Part shown: piece after piece, positions 1 through 6,845 of the stretch
How the letters are laid out: the number at the start of each line of letters is the position of its first letter
Numbering within the stretch: the first letter of the stretch is position 1
NCBI GenBank assembly: GCA_900768815.1
Contig: CAAGEE010000006.1
Span: forward strand, 1-24,902
Direction: 5' to 3'
Length of the DNA stretch: 24,902 bases
DNA from: Bacilli bacterium
Lineage (GTDB): Bacteria > Bacillota_I > Bacilli_A > RF39 > UBA660
The notes under the pieces: model-generated
Database searches by the model: none
What the model was told of the DNA's origin: nothing
Seen by the model: only the letters and a program-made list of their open reading frames with translations
Translations under genes and position numbers: made by a program

Positions 1-110
1 AAGTAATAATCTAATTCACTACCTGTTGAATAGTTAGAAATTACATTTATTAGTAGTAAGCCCATAAGAGCTAATATAATTATTCCTACTGTTAACATTC
101 CTTTATTCAT
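1..110 (-). CDS. Small N-terminally membrane-anchored protein, partial (C-terminus cut by window edge)
   Basis: Reading leftward from the ATG at 110, 36 complete codons are visible before the window ends. The protein starts with four residues (MNKG), then a hydrophobic helix of about 20 residues, then a polar stretch NYSTGSELDYY. The start is preceded by GGGGG at 117-121, formed by the last Gly codons of the upstream gene, so the two genes are 3 bases apart and surely co-transcribed. A very short positively charged leader, a hydrophobic stretch and a downstream Glu are also seen in TadE-like or pseudopilin-like minor proteins, but nothing here proves that. It is the third gene of the sortase / cysteine-rich protein unit, so an envelope or appendage role is inferred from context only. 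Confidence 0.6.
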   Translation of the reverse strand, partial: MNKGMLTVGIIILALMGLLLINVISNYSTGSELDYY

Positions 111-113
111 ATA

Positions 114-2942
114 TTAACCCCCTATTATTGTAGCATAGTTTTCACATTTATCACTGTTTGCTTGATTATTACAGCCTAGTAACCCAAGCTTTTTAATGTA
201 TCTTGAATCTAGACGATAGCTAGATGAACCAGCATTTCTAAATAAAGCACTCTTATATACAGAAACACCATTTCTTATTTCAAAGACTCCACTAAAGTTT
301 GTATATTTACCATTAGATTCATTTTTTGAGTAGTTTCTAATCGTATTTATAGCAGATCTATCTAGATAGAATCTATAATCCAAGTCTTTTGATGAGTCTG
401 ATTCATCATTATATATAGTTCCGGCTTTTTGTTGGATGTCTGTTGTTAGTAAGTCAGGGGAAACTATGTAATCTTTGTTTTTGATATTTGTAGCATCTCC
501 TGTCCAATTAAAGCCTGGTGCTCTACCAGTTTCGGCATAACCATCATTTGTTTTTCCATCAACTGATGGGAATAAATCTTTTGTATTGACACTTCTAATA
601 CGATATGAAAGATTTTTCTTTTTTATCTTTGTTGGATCCTTTCCTGGTTCTTTACATTTAGGATCTTTACAGCTTGGGTCTGAACAATCACATTTACAGT
701 TATCACAAGTATTATCTCTTAGGGCATAGAAACAGCTTACATCTATATTCCAAGCGTAATGACCAAAACTTCTGGTACTTGCTAAAATGTTATATTCTAG
801 ATTATTTAAAACCGCTTGGGATGGCTTGTATTTTTCATCTCCAGTCATTCCATAGTACCACCAGTCTTTATTAACATCAGCTGAATTTAGGTTTGTACAG
901 AAATAAGATTCTTTTTTATGCCATTCTTTTCCCCTTACTGGAGTATATCTAATTTCACCAGTTTTATTATTAATCCATGTACCTGGGAAACTCCATTCTG
1001 TTTGATATCTGTTCGGACTTTGTGTTAATCCGTAGCAATAATTTCTATCTAAAACAACTTCTGAAGGATCGTTTAGATTTCCATTTTTAATTGTTGCAGC
1101 ATCATAGTTTATCCAATTATCTTTAGTTGGATTGTCTGTTGTTTTGTTGTTTACTTTGATTGTAAATTCAGCAGTTCTTGTTGAACATGATGATTGGGCT
1201 ACGCAACTTTCTTTAAAGGCTTCGTATGCCTCAATATCCTCTTCATAATCTTCTTCTGCTTCATCTGCACTTAAGTACTCATTTTCTTCATCACAACCTA
1301 CGTAATGACAGTTATCAGTGCATCTAAATTGTACGGCAGTTTTAAAACCATCACGATCTGCTGTATAAGTTAGTTTATATCCTCTTCGCCAGTCTCCTGC
1401 ACCTCCACTGCCATCATCGTGCTCACAGGTTCTAGCAAGATTATCTCCATAGAAATACCATCTAGCATATTTGCTCCAGTAGCCTGAACCAGCTTGCCAT
1501 GATATTTCACCATTTGATTTACGATAATAGTAACCATCAATCTCATCAACTGATGTTGGGCAAGCAGGATTATTTATTTTTGTAACTTTAGTTTCTAAGA
1601 ATGGTGAAGAAAGTTTATTACTTTTGGTATTTTTATAGACTTTAGAATAACATTTATTAATACATTTTTGACTATATTTTCCACCATCGCACTTTGAAAT
1701 ACATTTATCAAAATCTTCTGATGGACCAGCTTGGTTACCTACATAACCTTCTAGTTGTGAACAAATTGGTACAGGATCACATTCTTGATAACCTGTTCTA
1801 GTTGGCATACTACCGTTAAAAACTGCACTACAAGTTACTTTACTTTCTACTTTTACTTTATATTCAAAACATAGTCCACCTCTTGTTGCTACTGGGGGCC
1901 CATATGATACAGTTATCTCTTCAGCACATTTTTTATCACAAGTTAATGTTTTTTTACTTTTTGGTAAATATTCTTGACTACTACTAGTATTGTAAGCATA
2001 AAACTTATGATTATTAACATAGTGATTTTCCTTTGTTCCTAGTTTTAGAGGATTACAAGTTAGTTTTTCCACATCACTAGATGAGAATTTTGGATATTCT
2101 CCTCCAGATGATAAATTATAATTTTTTTCTATGCCAGTTGGTACGGTTATATCACGATATTCACCAGATGGTAAGTGATTAGCTCTGTAACTTCTAATAG
2201 CATTTTTAATCATTCTAGCAACTGTTTTATCATTATAATTTGTTTCAACTGTTTGGGTATAGCAATAATTTATATAACCTCTGTATTCAGCTTCAGAATT
2301 AGTTGCTTGAGGATTATACTTTAGGAAATCACTTTTCTTTAAACTACCATTTGTTAAAGTAGATAACTTATCATTCCAAGTACCCTCACGAAGATTTTTA
2401 CATAAACCATCATAATTTTTATTTCTTACAGGAGCTTTAACTACTGCTCCTGCAATATCATGGGTATGAATTGAAATATAACTCTTGGCATCAACTTGAT
2501 ATAAGTTTATTACTTTATCACTATTTTTAATAGCATTTTTAGTACTTTGACCATTAGGATAACATAACTCATCATTTGGATCAATAAAGACAAATACAAT
2601 GCTAATTGTTTGTGTTATGGAAGGATTATAATATATATTAACAGTTGGATTAATATCACCATTAGCAGCATTAGCATTTAGGACATATTCCTCGTTTCCT
2701 AAATTTATTCCTTGACCATCCATTTTATAAACTTTTACTAAGAATTGACCTTTTTTAATACTTGCAGTTATATACCCTTCTTTATATTTTATTGAGGTTT
2801 CAGTTCTATAAGTATTTGTCGCTGCATCAAGGGTACAACTTTTACCTTTTTCTATTTTAGCGGCATTTACATTGGTACAAGTCATACTAATTAAAAATAA
2901 TATAAGTAATACTTTTAATGTTCTTTTATAAGTTATTGACAT
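114..2942 (-). CDS. Large secreted cysteine-rich protein of unknown function (942 aa)
   Basis: I do not recognise a named family. The N-terminus is a classic signal peptide: Lys/Arg at residues 6-7, a hydrophobic core at about 10-20, and a probable cleavage after NVNA (residue 27). The mature chain has about 33 cysteines spread over its length, often in close pairs, which suggests extracellular disulfides. A dense knot CDNCKCDCSDPSC lies at about residues 742-755, followed by a Pro/Lys-rich linker and a C-terminal domain of about 170 residues that ends ATIIGG. There is no LPxTG-type motif, no C-terminal hydrophobic helix and no charged tail, so it is not an ordinary sortase substrate and may be released or held by partners. 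Its start overlaps the sortase gene by 17 bases, so the pair is translationally coupled. Probably a surface or appendage component; the function is inferred only. Confidence 0.8.
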   Translation of the reverse strand: MSITYKRTLKVLLILFLISMTCTNVNAAKIEKGKSCTLDAATNTYRTETSIKYKEGYITASIKKGQFLVKVYKMDGQGINLGNEEYVLNANAANGDINPTVNIYYNPSITQTISIVFVFIDPNDELCYPNGQSTKNAIKNSDKVINLYQVDAKSYISIHTHDIAGAVVKAPVRNKNYDGLCKNLREGTWNDKLSTLTNGSLKKSDFLKYNPQATNSEAEYRGYINYCYTQTVETNYNDKTVARMIKNAIRSYRANHLPSGEYRDITVPTGIEKNYNLSSGGEYPKFSSSDVEKLTCNPLKLGTKENHYVNNHKFYAYNTSSSQEYLPKSKKTLTCDKKCAEEITVSYGPPVATRGGLCFEYKVKVESKVTCSAVFNGSMPTRTGYQECDPVPICSQLEGYVGNQAGPSEDFDKCISKCDGGKYSQKCINKCYSKVYKNTKSNKLSSPFLETKVTKINNPACPTSVDEIDGYYYRKSNGEISWQAGSGYWSKYARWYFYGDNLARTCEHDDGSGGAGDWRRGYKLTYTADRDGFKTAVQFRCTDNCHYVGCDEENEYLSADEAEEDYEEDIEAYEAFKESCVAQSSCSTRTAEFTIKVNNKTTDNPTKDNWINYDAATIKNGNLNDPSEVVLDRNYCYGLTQSPNRYQTEWSFPGTWINNKTGEIRYTPVRGKEWHKKESYFCTNLNSADVNKDWWYYGMTGDEKYKPSQAVLNNLEYNILASTRSFGHYAWNIDVSCFYALRDNTCDNCKCDCSDPSCKDPKCKEPGKDPTKIKKKNLSYRIRSVNTKDLFPSVDGKTNDGYAETGRAPGFNWTGDATNIKNKDYIVSPDLLTTDIQQKAGTIYNDESDSSKDLDYRFYLDRSAINTIRNYSKNESNGKYTNFSGVFEIRNGVSVYKSALFRNAGSSSYRLDSRYIKKLGLLGCNNQANSDKCENYATIIGG

Positions 2943-3738
2943 CTTCTATTTCTCCTTTCTTTTCTTCATTCATTTTTTCTTTTATTACTTTATAATTTTT
3001 ATTTTCTTTTAGTGAGTAATTAGTAATTTTCTCATTATCTCTTACCATTCTAGCATCAACTTTATATGTGTACTTCGATGTTACTCCAAAGAATCTAGTA
3101 CAAGTTGCTAAAGTTATGATTTTATCATTTTCATTTACATCAATATCATAATCATAAAAACTATCTGATAAAGATTTATCTATATATTCCTTTAAGTCTT
3201 TTTTATCATATTCTACACTTTCGTGGTATAGGTTATAATCTTCTACTATTGATACAGAAAATATTTTATATAAATAATCTTTACCATCTACTGTGTACTG
3301 AATATACTTATTATTTTTAGCAAATGAAGGATACATAAATGATGGTAATTGTTCAAATCTATGATGATTTTTATCAGCAATGATAGGATTTGGTGATACA
3401 TTTAAAATATTATGACCAAATATATATACTCTATTAACTAATTTAGTGGCATTTGTTATTGACCAAGTAAAGTCCTCAGTTATATCAGAAAACATGTCTG
3501 TTGTTTGAGAATAGATTATAGGATAATCAATATTAGTACCTTGTACTCTTATCCAACCTATTGCTGGCATTTTTTTATTATTCTTAGAATACTTTTCCAT
3601 ATTTTTGACTCTTGAAGATATTTTATAGTAAGTAGTTTTAGAAATAATAAAGTTAATTAAACTAGTTGTAAGTACTATAGTCATTAATATTAAAATACTT
3701 GTTATAAATACTAGAAGTGTTTTTTTCTTTTTTTGCAT
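2926..3738 (-). CDS. Sortase, class B-like
   Basis: Membrane-bound cysteine transpeptidase that would join surface proteins to peptidoglycan or to each other. Residues 8-33 form an N-terminal membrane anchor (type II topology). The sortase domain starts at IGWIRVQGTNIDYPI (about 60-74), a hallmark of class B enzymes. The catalytic His is H109 in FGHN, and the catalytic Cys is C213 in TLATCT. The conserved catalytic Arg that class B enzymes carry about 8-10 residues after the Cys is not there: residues 222-223 are Lys-Tyr, and the nearest arginines are R215 and R230. It is followed by the large cysteine-rich gene with a 17-base overlap. The start ATG has GAGGA just upstream (about 5 bases) and a good promoter at 3802-3829. 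The family is secure; activity and exact class are less so. Confidence 0.88.
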   Translation of the reverse strand: MQKKKKTLLVFITSILILMTIVLTTSLINFIISKTTYYKISSRVKNMEKYSKNNKKMPAIGWIRVQGTNIDYPIIYSQTTDMFSDITEDFTWSITNATKLVNRVYIFGHNILNVSPNPIIADKNHHRFEQLPSFMYPSFAKNNKYIQYTVDGKDYLYKIFSVSIVEDYNLYHESVEYDKKDLKEYIDKSLSDSFYDYDIDVNENDKIITLATCTRFFGVTSKYTYKVDARMVRDNEKITNYSLKENKNYKVIKEKMNEEKKGEIEDVNNL

Positions 3739-3801
3739 ATTGTCCTCACTACTTTTTATTTGATATTATCGACTCTCTATGTTGGATTATCATCTATATT
3801 G

Positions 3802-3829
3802 ATTTTACCATATTTGTGTCAAATGTCAA
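3802..3829 (-). promoter_or_regulatory. Sigma-A type promoter of the sortase / cysteine-rich protein unit
   Basis: On the minus strand there is TTGACA (3829-3824), a 16-base spacer, and TAAAAT (3807-3802). It lies about 64 bases upstream of the sortase ATG and directly next to the end of the TnpB relic. Confidence 0.65.
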
Positions 3830-3835
3830 TGTACT

Positions 3836-3928
3836 GAACAAAGGACAAATTAAAGTTTTACTTAAAATTTATCTTTTATAACTATCTGGATACAATCTAA
3901 ACTTATAGGCTTTATATAGGTAATACAT
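3836..3928 (-). pseudogene. tnpB: Remnant of TnpB (IS200/IS605-family OrfB), N-terminal fragment
   Basis: On the minus strand the ATG at 3928 opens a reading frame MYYLYKAYKFRLYPDSYKR, stopped by TAA at 3871-3869. KAYKFRLYP is the typical first motif of TnpB proteins. Read through the stop, the same frame continues ILSKTLICPLF, which lines up with the next TnpB signature: nine residues after YP comes KT, then Cys, then Phe, as in the usual KTFGCxRFxYN. After about 31 codons all similarity is lost, and the sortase promoter begins. This is therefore a short, decayed 5' end of a transposon-encoded RNA-guided nuclease gene, with no catalytic domain left. It fills much of the 314-base gap between the sortase gene and greA. 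The rest of the gap (3929-4023) shows no gene; GAAACACTTGTTTG at about 3967-3980 could be a trace of the element's left-end hairpin. Confidence 0.7.
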
Positions 3929-4023
3929 CTCCATCACCTTGACTTACTATATCAACAAACAAGTGTTTCCTAATATAGAATATATATTTTAATTACACAG
4001 TTGAAGAGCAAATTCCTTATAAA

Positions 4024-4051
4024 TAAAAAAGATAGTCTTTTTTTGACTATC
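4024..4051 (-). terminator. Rho-independent terminator of greA
   Basis: The minus strand reads GATAGTC, a seven-A loop, GACTATC, then a run of seven T. It begins one base after the greA stop codon. Confidence 0.85.
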
Positions 4052-4052
4052 A

Positions 4053-4526
4053 TTATTTAATTTCTACTATTTCTATTTCGTAAGAACCATTTGGACTTTC
4101 TACTGTTACAACGTCTCCTACTTTATGCTCTAATAAAGCTTTTGCGATAGGACTTTCATTTGAAATTTTACTTTCAAATGGATCGGCCTCTTGGCTTCCT
4201 ACTATTTTGTATTCATCTTCTTCGTCGTCATCATCTACATATTTAATAACTACTGTACTACCGATTCCAACTTTGTCTTTTGAAGTTTCAGAAATTATTG
4301 AAACATTTTCTAACATTTTTTCTAATTGTTTAATTCTTGCTTCTATTTGCGCCTGCTCGTTACGAGCAGCATCATATTCAGCATTTTCTGATAAGTCTCC
4401 TAATGATCTAGCTTCTTTTATAGCTTGGATATTTTCTGGCCTTCTCACATTAATTAAATTATCTAATTCAGCTTTTAATTCAGCTAAGCCTTCTTGGGTT
4501 AAATATACTGTATTTTTATTTCCCAT
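4053..4526 (-). CDS. greA: Transcription elongation factor GreA
   Basis: GreA enters the RNA polymerase secondary channel and stimulates cleavage of backtracked RNA. The 157 residues are the usual length. The N-terminal coiled coil carries the tip motif LGDLSENAEYDAARNEQ, whose acidic residues reach the active site. The C-terminal FKBP-like domain runs from about residue 80 and includes the typical GxxVTVESPNGSYEIEIVEI end. A very acidic loop (VDDDDEEDEY, about 99-108) is richer in Asp/Glu than in most relatives. I start at the ATG at 4526: the GTG at 4535 is part of the Shine-Dalgarno GAGGTG (4538-4533), so translation cannot begin there. It is the last gene of a leftward cluster, as in the B. 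subtilis yrr-greA region, and has its own promoter and terminator. Confidence 0.95.
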   Translation of the reverse strand: MGNKNTVYLTQEGLAELKAELDNLINVRRPENIQAIKEARSLGDLSENAEYDAARNEQAQIEARIKQLEKMLENVSIISETSKDKVGIGSTVVIKYVDDDDEEDEYKIVGSQEADPFESKISNESPIAKALLEHKVGDVVTVESPNGSYEIEIVEIK

Positions 4527-4559
4527 TTTTATCACCTCATTAAATGTTTATTACAAAAT

Positions 4560-4588
4560 GCAAGTTAAATCTCTTAGACTTAACTTGC
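4560..4588 (-). promoter_or_regulatory. Inverted repeat at the greA transcription start
   Basis: GCAAGTTAA (4560-4568) and TTAACTTGC (4580-4588) form a perfect 9-bp stem that can extend by TCT/AGA after one mismatch, with a CTT loop. It starts four bases downstream of the greA -10 box, so it overlaps the expected start of transcription. It could be a repressor operator, a 5' stabilising hairpin, or a weak terminator for the upstream 205-residue gene (only ATTTTGT follows it on the minus strand). Confidence 0.5.
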
Positions 4589-4591
4589 GAT

Positions 4592-4620
4592 AGTATAACA
4601 TATTTTTTTTGTTTTAGCAA
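4592..4620 (-). promoter_or_regulatory. Sigma-A type promoter of greA
   Basis: The minus strand has TTGCTA (4620-4615), a 17-base spacer and TATACT (4597-4592), in the gap upstream of greA. Confidence 0.65.
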
Positions 4621-4629
4621 TAACTATTT

Positions 4630-5247
4630 TTAATTTGACCAACGTTTTACTGGGGCTTTTTGAAAGACTTTGTCTCTTTCAATATTTTTTTCAATCTTTT
4701 CTAAATCTTTTTTTGTATACTCTTCTGAATTGATTGCTGCAAAAGGATTTGAAGAAGATTTTACTAAACTTACAACTCTATTTCTTAGGCCAATTAAGGC
4801 ATGAGGATATATTTCTAAGTTTGCTAGTTCTTCAGACATTTGATTTCTTTTTTCAAACTTTTTAATTTCTTTTACTTTACGATTATTAACATTAGCACGT
4901 ATAGCAGTTCCTAGAGCTATAATTCCACTAGTTATAATTGCTCCTATTCTTATTTCTTCTGGTGCACTTTCTAAAACATTAGTACCAGCCAAAGTTGCTG
5001 CTCCTGCTGTTGAGATTAGTGTTGCTGCTATATCTAGGCCTAATAGGCTCTTAAATGCTCCAAGATTTTTTATTCCTTCTTCAACTTGGGCTTCCATAGC
5101 ATCATTGAACAAATCTTCATTAGCCTCAGAATTTTCATAATCATCATACTCTGTTCCATCAGCAAATTTTACATGTAGAGTATCTCCATCTGTGACTCTG
5201 ACAATATAATTAGGTTTATCTTTTTTGTTTCTTGTTAAAACTTCCAT
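4630..5247 (-). CDS. Hypothetical membrane protein, 205 aa, with two hydrophobic segments
   Basis: I do not recognise this family. The N-terminal 60 residues are polar and acidic, with a small beta-like start (YIVRVTDGDTLHVKFADGTEYDDY). Two Ala/Gly/Thr-rich hydrophobic segments follow at about 64-90 and 99-119, then a charged, partly helical C-terminal half rich in Lys and Glu that ends KRWSN. The two segments are separated by about nine residues, so a membrane hairpin with both ends on the same side is likely. The start has a modest GGTG ten bases upstream. It has its own promoter (5281-5309) and lies between the dGTPase-like gene and greA, where B. subtilis has no such gene. It looks real: the frame is long, and a promoter, a ribosome binding site and similar base composition go with it. 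Confidence 0.75.
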   Translation of the reverse strand: MEVLTRNKKDKPNYIVRVTDGDTLHVKFADGTEYDDYENSEANEDLFNDAMEAQVEEGIKNLGAFKSLLGLDIAATLISTAGAATLAGTNVLESAPEEIRIGAIITSGIIALGTAIRANVNNRKVKEIKKFEKRNQMSEELANLEIYPHALIGLRNRVVSLVKSSSNPFAAINSEEYTKKDLEKIEKNIERDKVFQKAPVKRWSN

Positions 5248-5280
5248 TTTTTCACCAACATTTCCTTAAAAAGTAGCCAT

Positions 5281-5309
5281 ACTATAACACTATTATGTTT
5301 ATTTTTCAA
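5281..5309 (-). promoter_or_regulatory. Sigma-A type promoter of the 205-aa membrane protein gene
   Basis: The minus strand has TTGAAA (5309-5304), a 17-base spacer and TATAGT (5286-5281), about 34 bases before the start codon. Confidence 0.65.
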
Positions 5310-5335
5310 GTTTTTGTTTGGTTTTTATAAAGTTT

Positions 5336-6460
5336 TTAATATCTTTCTATTTCTTTGTGAAATAAAGCATCAGTCATACCAGCAATAAAATCTATTACTT
5401 GGCGTTTTATAGGTGTTTCTTCTAAATACTTAGCTGATTGTGTATTTAAGAAAAGTTTATAAATAATACTTTCTTTATTATCATTAGTTACATCAGATAA
5501 ATACCTATTATATATTTTATTCATACCTTGACGATAATATTCAATTTCTTCTTTAGTTAGACTTTTACTATAAATATTTTCACTATTAAATTTTTTTAAT
5601 TCACAAATAGCAGTAAACACTTCTTCACTCATTGTTATATATGGTTTATCATAACTATTATCAATTATATCTTTAACTATTGTATTTATAATATCTTTAT
5701 TGTCATTTCCTAAAACTTTGGTGATTTTTTTTGGAAGATCTTCTCTATTAAATAGTCCTAAGTTTATAGAATCTTCTATGTCTCTGCCAATGTAGCCAAC
5801 TATATCACTTATACGTACTACACAACCTTCTATTGTCATAGGATGATTCTTGTTAGATGCTTTTAAATTTTTATAAGCAGATTTATATTGTTCCAAAAAT
5901 TCTTCTTTTGTCTTTTTTACTGGTTCATATTTATTACTTAATATTTCTCCATTATGGCACATTATACCATCTAGAACTTGTACTGTTAAATTTAGACCAT
6001 TACCATTATTTTCTATATACATATAGTGTCTTACACTTTGAATATTGTGAGCGAAATATTCATTTAATTCTCTTAGCGATATTTCATTTAGAATTTTTTC
6101 TCCTGTATGGCCTAGTGGTGTATGACCAATATCATGTCCTAGGGCAATAGCTTCTATTAAGTCGGTATTTAAACCTAATCCTCTGCCAATTGTCCTTGCT
6201 ACTTTACTTACTAGTTGGACATGGGTCATTCTTTTAGAAATATGATCATTATTTTTATAGGAATATACTTGAGTTTTGTCTGCATATCTTGTATAGCTAT
6301 AAGCATGGATAATACGATCTACATCTCTAAAGAAAGGGGTCCTTATGTCATCATCATGTATTTCTGTAAAACGAATAGCTTCACTACTTTTTGTTGCATA
6401 TTTAGAATATGTTTGTTCTTGAGCTAAAAAATTATTTTTAATTGCTACTAGATTATTCAT
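5336..6460 (-). CDS. dgt: HD-domain dNTP triphosphohydrolase (dGTPase-like)
   Basis: Probably cleaves dNTPs to the deoxynucleoside and triphosphate, as Dgt-type enzymes do. With the start at 6460 the protein has 374 residues. The N-terminus has the family signature RTPFFRDVDRIIHAYSYTRYADKTQVY, whose RD...RI..S.A pattern precedes the HD core. Metal ligands are H80 in KRMTHVQLV and H109-D110 in ALGHDIGHTPLGHTGE, with further conserved His at 113 and 118. ISDIVGYIGRDIED supplies the later Asp. A longer frame reaches 6529 but runs into the previous gene; the ATG at 6460 follows AAGAAGG (6474-6468) at good spacing, and I use it. It lies 17 bases after the 120-residue gene, in the same unit. The substrate could be any dNTP; the dgt name is by family only. 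Confidence 0.85.
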   Translation of the reverse strand: MNNLVAIKNNFLAQEQTYSKYATKSSEAIRFTEIHDDDIRTPFFRDVDRIIHAYSYTRYADKTQVYSYKNNDHISKRMTHVQLVSKVARTIGRGLGLNTDLIEAIALGHDIGHTPLGHTGEKILNEISLRELNEYFAHNIQSVRHYMYIENNGNGLNLTVQVLDGIMCHNGEILSNKYEPVKKTKEEFLEQYKSAYKNLKASNKNHPMTIEGCVVRISDIVGYIGRDIEDSINLGLFNREDLPKKITKVLGNDNKDIINTIVKDIIDNSYDKPYITMSEEVFTAICELKKFNSENIYSKSLTKEEIEYYRQGMNKIYNRYLSDVTNDNKESIIYKLFLNTQSAKYLEETPIKRQVIDFIAGMTDALFHKEIERY

Positions 6461-6477
6461 AAAAATACCTTCTTTGC

Positions 6478-6840
6478 TTATTCTCTTATTTTTGATTTTA
6501 CTTTTTCTTCTGTTGCAAATATGCTGCAAACGACTTTTTTTATCGGTCTTTCTCCAAATGTATTTACGTATTCACGTACATCATTATGAGTTACTATATT
6601 TTCTTTTTTCATATCTTTTTTTCTTACAAAAAGATAGTATCCTCTATTTTTCATATCAGTTTCAATTATTTTTCTTCTAACTTCGGTTGGAGAAGTTCTT
6701 CCCCAATATTCATCAATGTATAATTCAGAAACAACTTCACGTGTTCCACCGAATAAGCCTCTTTCAATTATTATATCATCTATTTTAATTATCTCATTAT
6801 TACGATATTCGTATAATGGTACTCTGTAAAACTTTCTCAT
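6478..6840 (-). CDS. Hypothetical protein, 120 aa
   Basis: I do not recognise a family. It is a soluble, charged protein without a membrane segment or signal peptide. Visible features are a strongly conserved-looking centre (LYIDEYWGRTSPTEVRRKI) and a lysine-rich second half (LFVRKKDMKKENIV, then IKKVVCSIFATEEKVKSK). It has one Cys. The start at 6840 is well placed behind GGAGAA, which follows directly on the TAA stop of the TrhP2 gene five bases away. It therefore belongs to the tRNA-modification unit and is followed by the dGTPase-like gene. B. subtilis has udk (uridine kinase) at this point in the order; this protein has no P-loop and is not a uridine kinase. Real gene, unknown function. 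Confidence 0.75.
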   Translation of the reverse strand: MRKFYRVPLYEYRNNEIIKIDDIIIERGLFGGTREVVSELYIDEYWGRTSPTEVRRKIIETDMKNRGYYLFVRKKDMKKENIVTHNDVREYVNTFGERPIKKVVCSIFATEEKVKSKIRE

Positions 6841-6845
6841 TATTA

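Noticed and set aside
2926..2942. The 942-aa protein as an LPxTG sortase substrate
   Set aside because: The C-terminus ends in ATIIGG without a sorting motif, hydrophobic stretch or basic tail.
4207..4593. Rightward reading frame with a serine run opposite greA
   Set aside because: It is the antisense of the Asp/Glu-rich loop of greA (GAA/GAT codons read as TTC/ATC/TCA); it has no ribosome binding site or promoter.
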